Below, piece by piece: positions 49,760 to 58,305 of a stretch of 64,000 bases of DNA. Made by a program: the position numbers and the translations under genes. The stretch lies in assembly GCA_015059925.1 (NCBI GenBank), contig SUZL01000011.1:1-64000 (forward strand), given 5' to 3'. The notes beneath the pieces were generated by a model. That model made no database searches, was not told where the DNA came from, and was given only the letters and a program-made list of their open reading frames with translations. The stretch comes from Rikenellaceae bacterium. Lineage in GTDB: Bacteria; Bacteroidota; Bacteroidia; Bacteroidales; Rikenellaceae. Each line of letters opens with the position of its first letter. The first letter of the stretch is position 1.

Positions 49760-51580
49760 ATGAAAAAGGTATTATTATATTCAGCGTTCGCTCTTGGTAC
49801 ACTGACTATGAGTACTGGTTGTGGCGACGACTTCTTGTTGCTCAGCCCCGTATCAAGTACTTCGGAGGCTACCCTCTCTACCCCCGAGGGTGTTGACCAG
49901 CTTCTTACCGGTGCTTATTCTACGCTTAACAGTATGCTTTCATCTGCAGGTGGTATGGGTGAGGCTTCACTTACCAACTGGGTTTGGGGTGATATCGTTG
50001 GTGGCGACGCCAACAAGGGATCTACCGCATCTGACCAGCCTGACCTGACTCAGCTCGAGACTTGGTCTTGGTCAAAGGAGAATGGTTACATCAAGAACCG
50101 TTGGGACGCAGTTTACGAGTCAGTAAAGCGTTGCAACAACGTAATCTCTTTGGCTACTAAGTTGGCTGATCAGCTTCCTAACGCAGCTGACATCATCGCT
50201 CAGGCACAGTTCCTGAAGGGTGTTTGGATGTTCGAGGGTATCCGTATCTACGGTCCCGCTATTCCTTACGTATCAGTAGAGGATTATGAGGCATCTACCG
50301 ATCCTCAGGTATCTAACGTTGACGAGAGCGGTAACTATGTTTACATTTGGGATAAGGTAGAGGCTGATCTTAAGGCTGCTATCGCTGCTCTGCCCGCAAC
50401 TCGTCCTTCTGGCGAGTACGGTCGTGCTACCTCTTGGCAGGCTAAGGCCGTTTTGGCTAAGTTCTATGTATATTGGTCATCACCTTATGATGGTTCAGCT
50501 GGTTACGGCGCTAACAAGTGGTCAGAGGCTAAGTCTCTCTTGGACGAGATCATCGCAAGCGGTGTAGATGCAATGGGTCAGAAGTATCAGTTGGCTAACG
50601 ACTATCAGTCATTGTGGCACCCCGATACCTCAGATTGGTCAGGCGAGTCTATCTTCGATATTCAGTTCACCATCTCTGGTACTACCTCACAGACCAACTC
50701 ACCTCACCACACTCACGCAACTGAGTTCTCAGGTTCGCTTGGTCAGGGTGGTTGGGGCTTCTATCAGCCTTCATTCGAGTTCGTTAACAGCCACATCGTA
50801 GATGCTAACGGTCTGCCTTTGTCACAGGCTGAGTACACTGCTCACGCTCCTCTGACTCCTCTGGCAAGCTCTAACCCTGTAACCGACCTTTCAGTATATA
50901 CCGATCCTCGTTTGGACGTAAATGCTGGTCGTATGGGTGTTCCCTATCTGGATTTCGGCAAGACTCCCGATATGAGCTTCGTTCGTGACTACACCAATGG
51001 TGGTATGTACGTGAATAAGAAGGGCCACGCTTGGAACTCTGAGCGTTCAAGCTATCCTACTACTCACCCCACTTCAACTGCTGTTAACTACCACATCATC
51101 CGCTTCGCCGACATCCTTTTGTGGCGTGCTGAGATCGCAATCAACGAGGGTGATTTGGCTCTGGCATTGAACTACATCAATCAGGTTCGTGCTCGTGCTG
51201 CTAAGTCATACGTTGCTGCTGAGTCTGGTATCACCAAGGGTACTTATGTATTCGACAACAAGGTTGATGGCACTACTGGCGTTGACGCTGCGGCTAACTA
51301 CCGTATCGGTTTGTATCCTTCATTCTCATCAGCTGCTGAGGCTCGCGAGGCTTTGGAGCGTGAGATGCGTATCGAGTTCGGTATGGAGGGTCGTCGTTGG
51401 TTCGACATCGCTCGTTGGGGTAAGGTTGCTGACGTTCTCAATGCATACGCTGCTTCTGAGAGCCGTTACCTCGGTAAGTTCGTTAATACTTACTCACCCT
51501 CTTGGGTTAACTTCCCCATTCCTTCGTCTGAGATTAACACCGCTATGGGTCGTTTCGTTCAGACCGCGAATTGGAAGTAA
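49760..51580 (+). CDS. susD: SusD/RagB-family surface lipoprotein, expressed copy
   Basis: 606 residues from the ATG at 49760. The upstream in-frame ATG at 49748 is not conserved (it is TTG in the second copy), so MKKVLLYSAF is the better start. The lipoprotein signal ends at TMSTGCGDDF. The N-terminal STSEATLSTPEGVDQLLTGA, TPR-like helices (NRWDAVYESVKRCNNVI) and the C-terminal REMRIEFGMEGRRWFDIARW are SusD hallmarks. It caps the SusC barrel and binds the ligand at the cell surface. It follows susC by 64 bases; a terminator follows at 51611. Confidence 0.95.
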   Translation: MKKVLLYSAFALGTLTMSTGCGDDFLLLSPVSSTSEATLSTPEGVDQLLTGAYSTLNSMLSSAGGMGEASLTNWVWGDIVGGDANKGSTASDQPDLTQLETWSWSKENGYIKNRWDAVYESVKRCNNVISLATKLADQLPNAADIIAQAQFLKGVWMFEGIRIYGPAIPYVSVEDYEASTDPQVSNVDESGNYVYIWDKVEADLKAAIAALPATRPSGEYGRATSWQAKAVLAKFYVYWSSPYDGSAGYGANKWSEAKSLLDEIIASGVDAMGQKYQLANDYQSLWHPDTSDWSGESIFDIQFTISGTTSQTNSPHHTHATEFSGSLGQGGWGFYQPSFEFVNSHIVDANGLPLSQAEYTAHAPLTPLASSNPVTDLSVYTDPRLDVNAGRMGVPYLDFGKTPDMSFVRDYTNGGMYVNKKGHAWNSERSSYPTTHPTSTAVNYHIIRFADILLWRAEIAINEGDLALALNYINQVRARAAKSYVAAESGITKGTYVFDNKVDGTTGVDAAANYRIGLYPSFSSAAEAREALEREMRIEFGMEGRRWFDIARWGKVADVLNAYAASESRYLGKFVNTYSPSWVNFPIPSSEINTAMGRFVQTANWK

Positions 51581-51610
51581 TCTTAAGTATATTACTTAAC
51601 AGGTATAACA

Positions 51611-51643
51611 AGGCCTGCTCCTTCGGGGGCAGGCTTTTTTTTG
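51611..51643 (+). terminator. Terminator of the expressed susC-susD operon
   Basis: GCCTGC at 51613-51618 pairs with GCAGGC at 51629-51634 around a TCCTTCGGGG loop region, followed by eight T. Confidence 0.85.
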
Positions 51644-51788
51644 TTTTGTGGAATTTGATATTCGCGAGGAAGGATTTATCAATAGAAGAATTTTATTCGT
51701 GGGGTATGTGTTATTAAAATTGCCCGCTGCTGGGTTGGTTAGCTTCTGCGGGCAAGGGAAAAGAGTTGCCCATAATATAAGGTATATA

Positions 51789-51826
51789 ATAAAAAAAAAC
51801 CTGCCCCCCGAAGGGGACAGGTCGAG
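51789..51826 (-). terminator. Terminator of the inverted susD copy
   Basis: On the minus strand ACCTGTCCCC pairs with a GGGG..CAGGT arm about a TTCG tetraloop, followed by nine T (51791-51799). Each arm of the invertible segment therefore carries its own terminator. Confidence 0.85.
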
Positions 51827-51849
51827 AGTAATTGCTATAAGGGAGAGAA

Positions 51850-53661
51850 TTACTTCCAGCTAGCAGTCTGAACGAAACGACCCATAGCGGTGTTAATCTC
51901 AGACGAAGGAATGGGGAAGTTAACCCACGAAGGAGAGTAAGTGTTAACGAACTTACCCAAGTACTTAGACTCAGAAGCTGCGTATGCGTTCAAAACGTCA
52001 GCAACCTTACCCCAACGAGCGATGTCGAACCAACGACGACCCTCCATACCGAACTCAAGACGCATCTCGCGCTCCAAAGCCTCACGAGCCTCGTTAGCGT
52101 TAGCAAATGCGGGATACAAGCCGATACGGTAGTTAGCCGCAGCGTTAGCACCGGTAGTACCGTTTACCTTATCATCCAATACGTATGCAGATGAGCCACC
52201 CTCAGCAGCAACATAGAAATTAGCTGCACGAGCACGAACCTTGTTTACGAGCTCATTTACCATAGCCAAGTCACCGTCGTGAAGAGCAACCTCAGCACGC
52301 CACAAAAGGATGTCGGCGAAACGGATGATGTGGTAGTTAACAGCGGTTGATACGGGGTGAGTAGTAGATGCACCAGCGCGCTCAGCCTTCCAAGAGTGGT
52401 TCTTCTTGTTCAAGTACATACCACCGTTACCGTAGTCACGGATGAATGCAGTCAAGTTAGTAGGAATACCCCAATCCAGATAGGGAACACCGAAACGGCC
52501 AGCATTTACGTCCAAACGAGGATCGGTAAAGGTAGCAAGGTCAGTGTTGATATCACCCATAGGAGTCAAAGGAGCGTGAGCAGTGTACTCAGCGAATGAC
52601 AAAGGCAGACCAGCATCGTCAACGATGTAACTGTTAACGAACTCGAATGAAGGCTGGTAGAAGCCCCAACCACCATAACCCAAAGCACCAGAGAACTCAG
52701 TTGCGTTAGTGTGGAAAGGAGAGTTGGTCTGTGAGGTAGTACCAGAGAAGGTGAACTGAACGTCGAAGATAGACTCACCAGTCCAGTCTGAAGTCTCATA
52801 GTGCCACAATGACTGATAGTCGTTAGCCAACTGATACTTCTGACCCTTAGCGTCTACACCGTTTGCGATGATCTCGTCGAGCAGAGCCTTACACTCAGCC
52901 CACTTGTTAGCACCGTAACCTGCTGAACCATCATAAGGTGATGACCAGTAGAGATAGAACTTAGCCAAAACAGCCTTAGCCATCCAAGAGGTAGCACGAC
53001 CATACTGACCTGAAGGACGAGTTGCGGGCAGAGCAGCGATAGCAGCCTTAAGATCAGCCTCTACCTTATCCCAAATGTAGATGTAGTTACCGCTCTCGTC
53101 AACGTTAGATACCTGAGGATCGGTAGAAGTCTCGTAGTCCTCTACTGATACGTAAGGAATAGCGGGACCGTAGATACGGATACCCTCGAACATCCAGAAA
53201 CCCTTCAGGAACTGTGCCTGAGCGATGATGTCAGCTGCGTTAGGAAGCTGATCAGCCAAGCGGGTAGCCAAAGAGATTACGTTGTTGCAACGCTTTACTG
53301 ACTCGTAAACTGCGTCCCAACGGTTCTTGATGTAACCATTCTCTGAAGACCAAGACCAAGTCTCGAGCTGAGTCAAGTCAGGCTGGTCAGATGCGGTAGA
53401 TCCCTTGTTGGCGTCGCCACCAACGATATCACCCCAAACCCAGTTGGTAAGTGAAGCCTCACCCATACCACCTGCAGATGAAAGCATACTGTTAAGCGTA
53501 GAATAAGCTCCAGTAAGAAGCATGTCAACACCCTCGGGGGTAGAGAGTGTACCCTCTGATGTACTTGATACGGGGGTCAGCTCCAAGAAGTCGTCGCCGC
53601 AACCAGTACTCATAGTCAGTGAGGCGAGAGCGAACGCTGAATATAATAATACCTTTTTCAT
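51850..53661 (-). CDS. susD: SusD/RagB-family lipoprotein, inverted second copy
   Basis: 603 residues, intact, with the same signal and lipobox (TMSTGCGDDF). It is highly similar to the copy at 49760, but the changes cluster. The segment around residues 330-430 (for example HYETSDWTGE for HPDTSDWSGE, SPFHTNATEF for SPHHTHATEF, GIPTNLTAFIRDY for GKTPDMSFVRDY) differs most, which is where ligand-facing loops of SusD proteins often lie. The second copy's N-terminal codon before MKK is TTG, which fixes the start at 53661. No promoter is seen, because the susC copy upstream of it lacks a 5' end; expression would require inversion. Confidence 0.9.
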   Translation of the reverse strand: MKKVLLYSAFALASLTMSTGCGDDFLELTPVSSTSEGTLSTPEGVDMLLTGAYSTLNSMLSSAGGMGEASLTNWVWGDIVGGDANKGSTASDQPDLTQLETWSWSSENGYIKNRWDAVYESVKRCNNVISLATRLADQLPNAADIIAQAQFLKGFWMFEGIRIYGPAIPYVSVEDYETSTDPQVSNVDESGNYIYIWDKVEADLKAAIAALPATRPSGQYGRATSWMAKAVLAKFYLYWSSPYDGSAGYGANKWAECKALLDEIIANGVDAKGQKYQLANDYQSLWHYETSDWTGESIFDVQFTFSGTTSQTNSPFHTNATEFSGALGYGGWGFYQPSFEFVNSYIVDDAGLPLSFAEYTAHAPLTPMGDINTDLATFTDPRLDVNAGRFGVPYLDWGIPTNLTAFIRDYGNGGMYLNKKNHSWKAERAGASTTHPVSTAVNYHIIRFADILLWRAEVALHDGDLAMVNELVNKVRARAANFYVAAEGGSSAYVLDDKVNGTTGANAAANYRIGLYPAFANANEAREALEREMRLEFGMEGRRWFDIARWGKVADVLNAYAASESKYLGKFVNTYSPSWVNFPIPSSEINTAMGRFVQTASWK

Positions 53662-53726
53662 ATTAATAATCAATTTTATAATTTAATAACTCTTATACCG
53701 TTAAGTGTCTAATTGAGCGTTCAAGA

Positions 53727-56320
53727 TTAGAAGTCAATGTTAACACCGAACAAGTACTGGCGAGGCATACCGTATGAACCGTAGTCGATACCACGTGAGC
53801 GGTCAGAACCCTGATAAACCTCGGGATCGAGACCCTCGTAACCGGTGATGGTAAATACGTTAGACATCTGTGCGTAGAAACGGATACGAGACATATTGAT
53901 CTTGCTCAACCACTTCTTAGGAAGGGTATAACCAATGGTCAAAGTCTGCATACGCAGGTATGAACCGTCCTGGATGTAACCAGTGTGTGATACGTTGGTC
54001 TCAGCGTGAGTATCACCACGAACGAACATAGGCATAGTACCGTTAGGATTCTGCTCGGGGTGCCAAGCCTTCTCCAGACGATCGTAGGTGTAAACGTTTG
54101 CCAACTGACCCCAGTCGGTGTACAGCTTGTAGTGTGCGTACAGGTCGTTGCCGATTGAGTAGTACAAGTAAGTGCTCAAATCCCAGTTCTTCCAACCCAA
54201 ACCGATGTTAACACCACCAGTTACGTCGGGGTGAGGATTACCGATCATCTCACGGTCGCTAGCGTTGATCTTGCCATCACCGTTGAGATCCTTGAAACGA
54301 TAGTGACCTACCTGGTTAGCAGCGTCCTCGTGCCAGATAAGGTTACCGGTCTTAGGATTAACCTGATCAGATACACCGTAAGGAACCTTACCGTAGTTGA
54401 TTACGTCGTTTACGCTGGTGTAGATACCATCCAGTACGTAACCGTAGAACATACCGATAGGCTGACCCTCAGTGGTGATTGCCATCTGGTTGATACGAGT
54501 AGAGGTGTAGAGGTCAGAAGCACCCAAACGAACTACCTCGTTCTTGTACCAAGAAGCGTTAGCAGAGATGTTGTATGAGAACTGACCTACCTTGTCGCGC
54601 CAGCCAATCTGGAAGTCAACACCGGTGTTCTTCATATCACCCATATTTACGTTGGGCTTAGAAGCGGTACCTGCGAGGATAGTCCAAGATGCGGGAACCA
54701 ACATATCAGAAGTCTTCTTCACGTAGAAGTCAACACCTGCGGTCAAGCGGTTGCGGAATGCGGTGAGGTCAGCACCTACGTTGAACATCTCAACGGTCTC
54801 CCAACGTGCCTCGGTATCACCAATGTAAGAAGAAGAGAAACCTACGTTAGCACCTGAGTTCTGGCCTGCGATACCATAGAGGAACTGAGTTGAGTTAGAG
54901 TACTGGTTTGCGAAGTTGTAGTTACCAATGTTAGAGTTACCAGTGGTACCGTAACCTGCACGGATCTTCAAGTCATCCAACCAGTTGTCGTGAGCCTGAG
55001 CGAGGAATGACTCATCAGAGATACGCCAACCGAGTGATACTGAGGGGAAGTTACCCCAGCGGTGCTTCGAAGCGAATCGAGAAGAAGCATCACGACGGAA
55101 CGTAGCGGTTACCAGATACTTGCCCTTGTAAGAGTAGTCACCACGAGCGAACAAACCGAACATAGTGTTGATACCACCCTGACCACCACTGTTACCTACA
55201 GTTGCAGAGTCACCATTGTCGATTACCCAAGTGTTAGGATCGTTCGGGAAGATGTAGTTGTTACGAGAAGCAGAGATGTTACGGCCGATACCGTTCTTCA
55301 AAGCCTCAGTACCAATCATAATGGTCATATCGTGATCATCATTGAAGGTGTGCTTGTAAGTAGCGGTGTTGGTCCACTGCCAGTTGAATGACCAAGAACC
55401 AGACTCAGAGAATGAGTTGTAAGAGGTACCCTCCTTGTTCCAAGCGATAGTCTTCTCACCGAAGCCGATGCTCCAAGCGCCGTTCAAAGAGGTAGAGAAC
55501 TGAGTCTTCAAAGACAAGCCCTTGATCCAAGGATCCTTAATCTCCATAAATGCAGATGCCTGCATACGGAAGTTACGGCTCCAGTCGCCGCGAGCGTTCT
55601 CGATAGATGCCAATGCTGACTGTGCACGACCACCATTACCACGAGAACCTGCCTTCTCACCACCTACGTTGTAAGCGGGAACCCACATATTCATAGTATA
55701 GGTACGACCGAAGGTAGAGTCATCACCCTGACCACCCATCTCACCTACGCGCTTCTGAACAGAGGTGTTCATATTCAAACCGAAGGTAACGTGCTTACCA
55801 GCGTTGAAGGTAGAGTTAGCACGAACGCTGTAACGCTCGAAACCTGACTCCTTGATAGTACCCTCACGATCCAGATAACCGAATGAGATTGAGTACATAC
55901 CGTTCTGACCACCACCGTTGATTGAGAGCTCGTGGTTGTGTGAAACAGCAGTCTGAGTTACCATATCGAACCACTGAGTACCAGCGCGTGCCTCCTCCTC
56001 GGTACCACCAAGGATCTCCTTGATGTAGTAGTATGAAGACAAAGCCCAAGACTTAGCACCGTTGCCTTCGTAGTCAGCAACCATACCCTCGTATGAGCCC
56101 CAACGTGCCATAGCCTCCTCCTTAGAAAGACCAGCGGGAACGATGGTGTAAGGCATCTGCAGCTCACCGTCCTTAATAGAACCGAACTGGTCGTGACCTA
56201 CGGTGTTGATGTTAGCACCGCGGTAGTTAACCTGGTTCCACTGTGAGAACTCCTCAGCCTTCATATAATCCCAAGCACCCAGAGTGTTATAGCCGTCGTT
56301 GGCCATCTCTCCAAGAGAGA
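53727..56320 (-). pseudogene. susC: Silent susC barrel cassette lacking signal peptide and plug
   Basis: About 864 codons equivalent to residues 243-1106 of the full SusC, starting exactly at the dyad site (56305-56320). No ATG opens it; the frame upstream is closed by TAA after a chance TTG. Signal peptide, regulatory-like domain and plug are absent, so it cannot work as it stands. By eye there are about 35 substitutions over the shared 860 residues, in clusters (YSNSTQFLYGIAGQNSGANV for YSNATQYLYGIAGGNSGANV; NASDREM for TDADREM). There are no frameshifts or internal stops, so selection has kept it open. This fits a donor cassette for inversion rather than a decaying pseudogene. Confidence 0.85.
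56305..56320 (-). promoter_or_regulatory. Inverted partner of the susC dyad site
   Basis: TCTCTC-TTG-GAGAGAT on the minus strand, matching 47102-47117. Just outside it the two copies become unrelated. Confidence 0.6.
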
Positions 56321-56404
56321 CGAATATTGGCAAAACTTATTGTGGTATAACTATTTTTTTTATAATTGGGCGCAGCGAGTAGCCTATTATTGTAAAAAAT
56401 ATAG

Positions 56405-56412
56405 TATATTTG
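56405..56412 (+). promoter_or_regulatory. -7 box for the multi-pass membrane protein gene
   Basis: TATATTTG fits TAnnTTTG, about 75 bases before the ATG at 56488. It lies outside the invertible segment and points away from it. Confidence 0.45.
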
Positions 56413-56487
56413 TTTCGTAGGAAAAGTGTACTTGCGTCTTTGGGGCCGCAGCGTGTGGGTCTCGGAGCGCGAAACCCGATTAATTAA

Positions 56488-58272
56488 ATGGAGAAAATTA
56501 CCAGCATCATTGCGAAAATCATAGCTCCCCTGACCATCGTTGCGGGAGCCCTTTTGCTCGGCCTTCATCTGCAAGCCGAGCAGGCATATATGTTCTTCTA
56601 TCGTGAGGCTCAGCAGCTTCTGTTTCTGGAGTGGGACTACATCTGGGATCTTATGACGCAGTTCGGCGGCGTGGGTATCACCATCGCGCAGTCGCTCGTG
56701 CAGTTCTTCATCCACCCGGGTGTAGGTGCTACCGTTACGGCTCTGCTGGCAGGTACTTCGGCGGCTCTGCTGTGGCTCGCGCTGCGTAAGATGTGCAACT
56801 GCAAGGCTCTGCTGCCTCTGCTCTTCGCCCCCGCACTTATGTGGGCACTCTATCTGGCAACGGCCTATTACCACTACGACGGTCTGGTCGCTCTGACAGC
56901 TATGGCTCTCGTGTTGTGGGTTTATACGCTCTTTGTCGAGGCCGGATATAAACTCCGCCTTGCGATGGGTGCGCTGCTCTCGGTGACGCTCTATCTGCTC
57001 TTTGGCCCTGTGGGACTGCTCTTTGTGGTGTGTGCCCTGCTGTTCGATTTAGCGAAACGTAGCGAGAAGTGGTATTTAGATCTTATCTACGTTGCTCTCT
57101 TGCTCGTCGCGGGCTCGTATCTCGTGTCGAATGGTAAGGTTGCCGACTTCGAGACGGCCTACGGCACCAAGTTCTACTACGAGTTCTACGTCGAGCTCAC
57201 CCCCCTCCTTAATGCGTGGTGGTGGATCGTCTTGGCCATCGTTGCGGCGTTCCTCGCCCTGAGCTTTGTGAAGAGTATTCCGGCGTGGGGTAGTGCTTTG
57301 ACCTACGTTGTTCTGGCGCTCGCTGTTGCGGGGCTATATATCCAGCGTCACGATGTAGAGAAGAAAGAGAAGGAGAATATATATACCTATATGCAGCTCT
57401 ATCACAATATCGTAAACGAACAGTGGGAGGAGATCACCTCCAACCGCAACGTCAACTATCAGATTCCGCTGCATAGCAACTGCGTCAATTTCGCACTCTC
57501 GAAGCAGGGGCTGTTGCTCGATAAGCTCTTCCTTTACCCGCAGAACGGTCTGGTATCGCTCTTTAACGAGAATATGGGTACCTTCGTCGAGGAGCACTCG
57601 ATTTATAGCGAGATCTACTACCATCTGGGTATCGTCTCGCAGACGCTCGAGCTCTCGCTGGCGGCTATGGCTGGCTCTTACCCCGGCACACCGCTGCTGT
57701 TGCAGCAGTTTGTGCGCAGTCGTGTGGTTATGGGTGATTACGATTTGGCGGGCAAGTTCGTCTATCGACTCTCGAAGACCTACGGCTACCGCGATTGGGC
57801 TCTGCGCCAGCAGGGATTCCTGCACAACGACGCTGCCGTCGAGGCCGATGCAGAGTATGGCCTTAAGCGCCGCACGCTGCCCGAGCTGAGCAGCGAGTTT
57901 GTGTCGCTCAACGGTTTTGTTTACGATCTTATGAAGGTGCTGACGGCCAACCCCGAGAATAATGTGGCCCGCGAATATGCGATCGCGGCGCTTCTGTTGA
58001 ACAAAAATTTTGACGATATTCGCTACTTCGTCGAGGAGTATTACGGTACCCCCATCCTGCCCACGCTCCACGAGCGTTTGCAGGAGGCTGTGATAACTTA
58101 CGCTGAGAAGGATATGGATTATTGTCGCCGTTATGGTGTGAGCGAGCAGACCATCTCGCGTTTTGCTCAGTTCCGCCAGAAGGTTCTCACGCTGCGTCAT
58201 CAGCGCCAGACGGCCAACCCCAAGTCTCAGCTTCCCGAGTTCCGCGATACCTTCTGGTTCTATATGTTGTAG
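56488..58272 (+). CDS. Multi-pass membrane protein (DUF6057-like)
   Basis: 594 residues. The first 290 or so contain about nine or ten hydrophobic segments (for example IIAPLTIVAGALLLGLHL, ATVTALLAGTSAALLWLAL, WWIVLAIVAAFLALSFV). The last 300 are soluble and helical with repeated Tyr/Leu pairs (QLYHNIVNEQWEEITSNRN, LGIVSQTLELSLAAMAGSY), suggesting TPR-like repeats. I believe it matches the Bacteroidetes family DUF6057; function is not known. It is followed by the CxxCH lipoprotein gene after 33 bases, and the pair probably works together at the inner membrane and periplasm. Confidence 0.6.
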   Translation: MEKITSIIAKIIAPLTIVAGALLLGLHLQAEQAYMFFYREAQQLLFLEWDYIWDLMTQFGGVGITIAQSLVQFFIHPGVGATVTALLAGTSAALLWLALRKMCNCKALLPLLFAPALMWALYLATAYYHYDGLVALTAMALVLWVYTLFVEAGYKLRLAMGALLSVTLYLLFGPVGLLFVVCALLFDLAKRSEKWYLDLIYVALLLVAGSYLVSNGKVADFETAYGTKFYYEFYVELTPLLNAWWWIVLAIVAAFLALSFVKSIPAWGSALTYVVLALAVAGLYIQRHDVEKKEKENIYTYMQLYHNIVNEQWEEITSNRNVNYQIPLHSNCVNFALSKQGLLLDKLFLYPQNGLVSLFNENMGTFVEEHSIYSEIYYHLGIVSQTLELSLAAMAGSYPGTPLLLQQFVRSRVVMGDYDLAGKFVYRLSKTYGYRDWALRQQGFLHNDAAVEADAEYGLKRRTLPELSSEFVSLNGFVYDLMKVLTANPENNVAREYAIAALLLNKNFDDIRYFVEEYYGTPILPTLHERLQEAVITYAEKDMDYCRRYGVSEQTISRFAQFRQKVLTLRHQRQTANPKSQLPEFRDTFWFYML

Positions 58273-58305
58273 CGGATAAGTCGCTAACTACTAACTTTTT
58301 CGACT

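Larger units (their letters stand above)
47101..56320. other. Putative invertible SusC/SusD segment
   Basis: About 9.2 kb between two inverted dyad sites. It holds the barrel part of susC plus susD (plus strand) and, tail to tail, a second susD plus a promoterless susC barrel (minus strand). Inversion would attach the promoter, signal peptide and plug at 46269-47100 to the other barrel and SusD. The long inverted homology (about 4.4 kb per arm) could also support RecA-dependent inversion. No invertase gene is in the window. Confidence 0.65.

Noticed and set aside
51648..51863. A small gene between the two susD copies
   Set aside because: The frame overlaps the terminator of the inverted copy and the end of its susD gene; it has no recognisable product.
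47101..56320. Ordinary tandem duplication or assembly error of susC/susD
   Set aside because: The copies are inverted, diverged by clustered substitutions, and each has its own terminator of different sequence; homology ends at a dyad. An assembly artefact would give identical copies, so it is unlikely, though only reads can exclude it.
53727..56333. A complete SusC gene starting at TTG 56333
   Set aside because: There is no ATG, no signal peptide and no plug; the frame before the TTG is closed by a stop, and homology to the full gene starts only at the dyad site.
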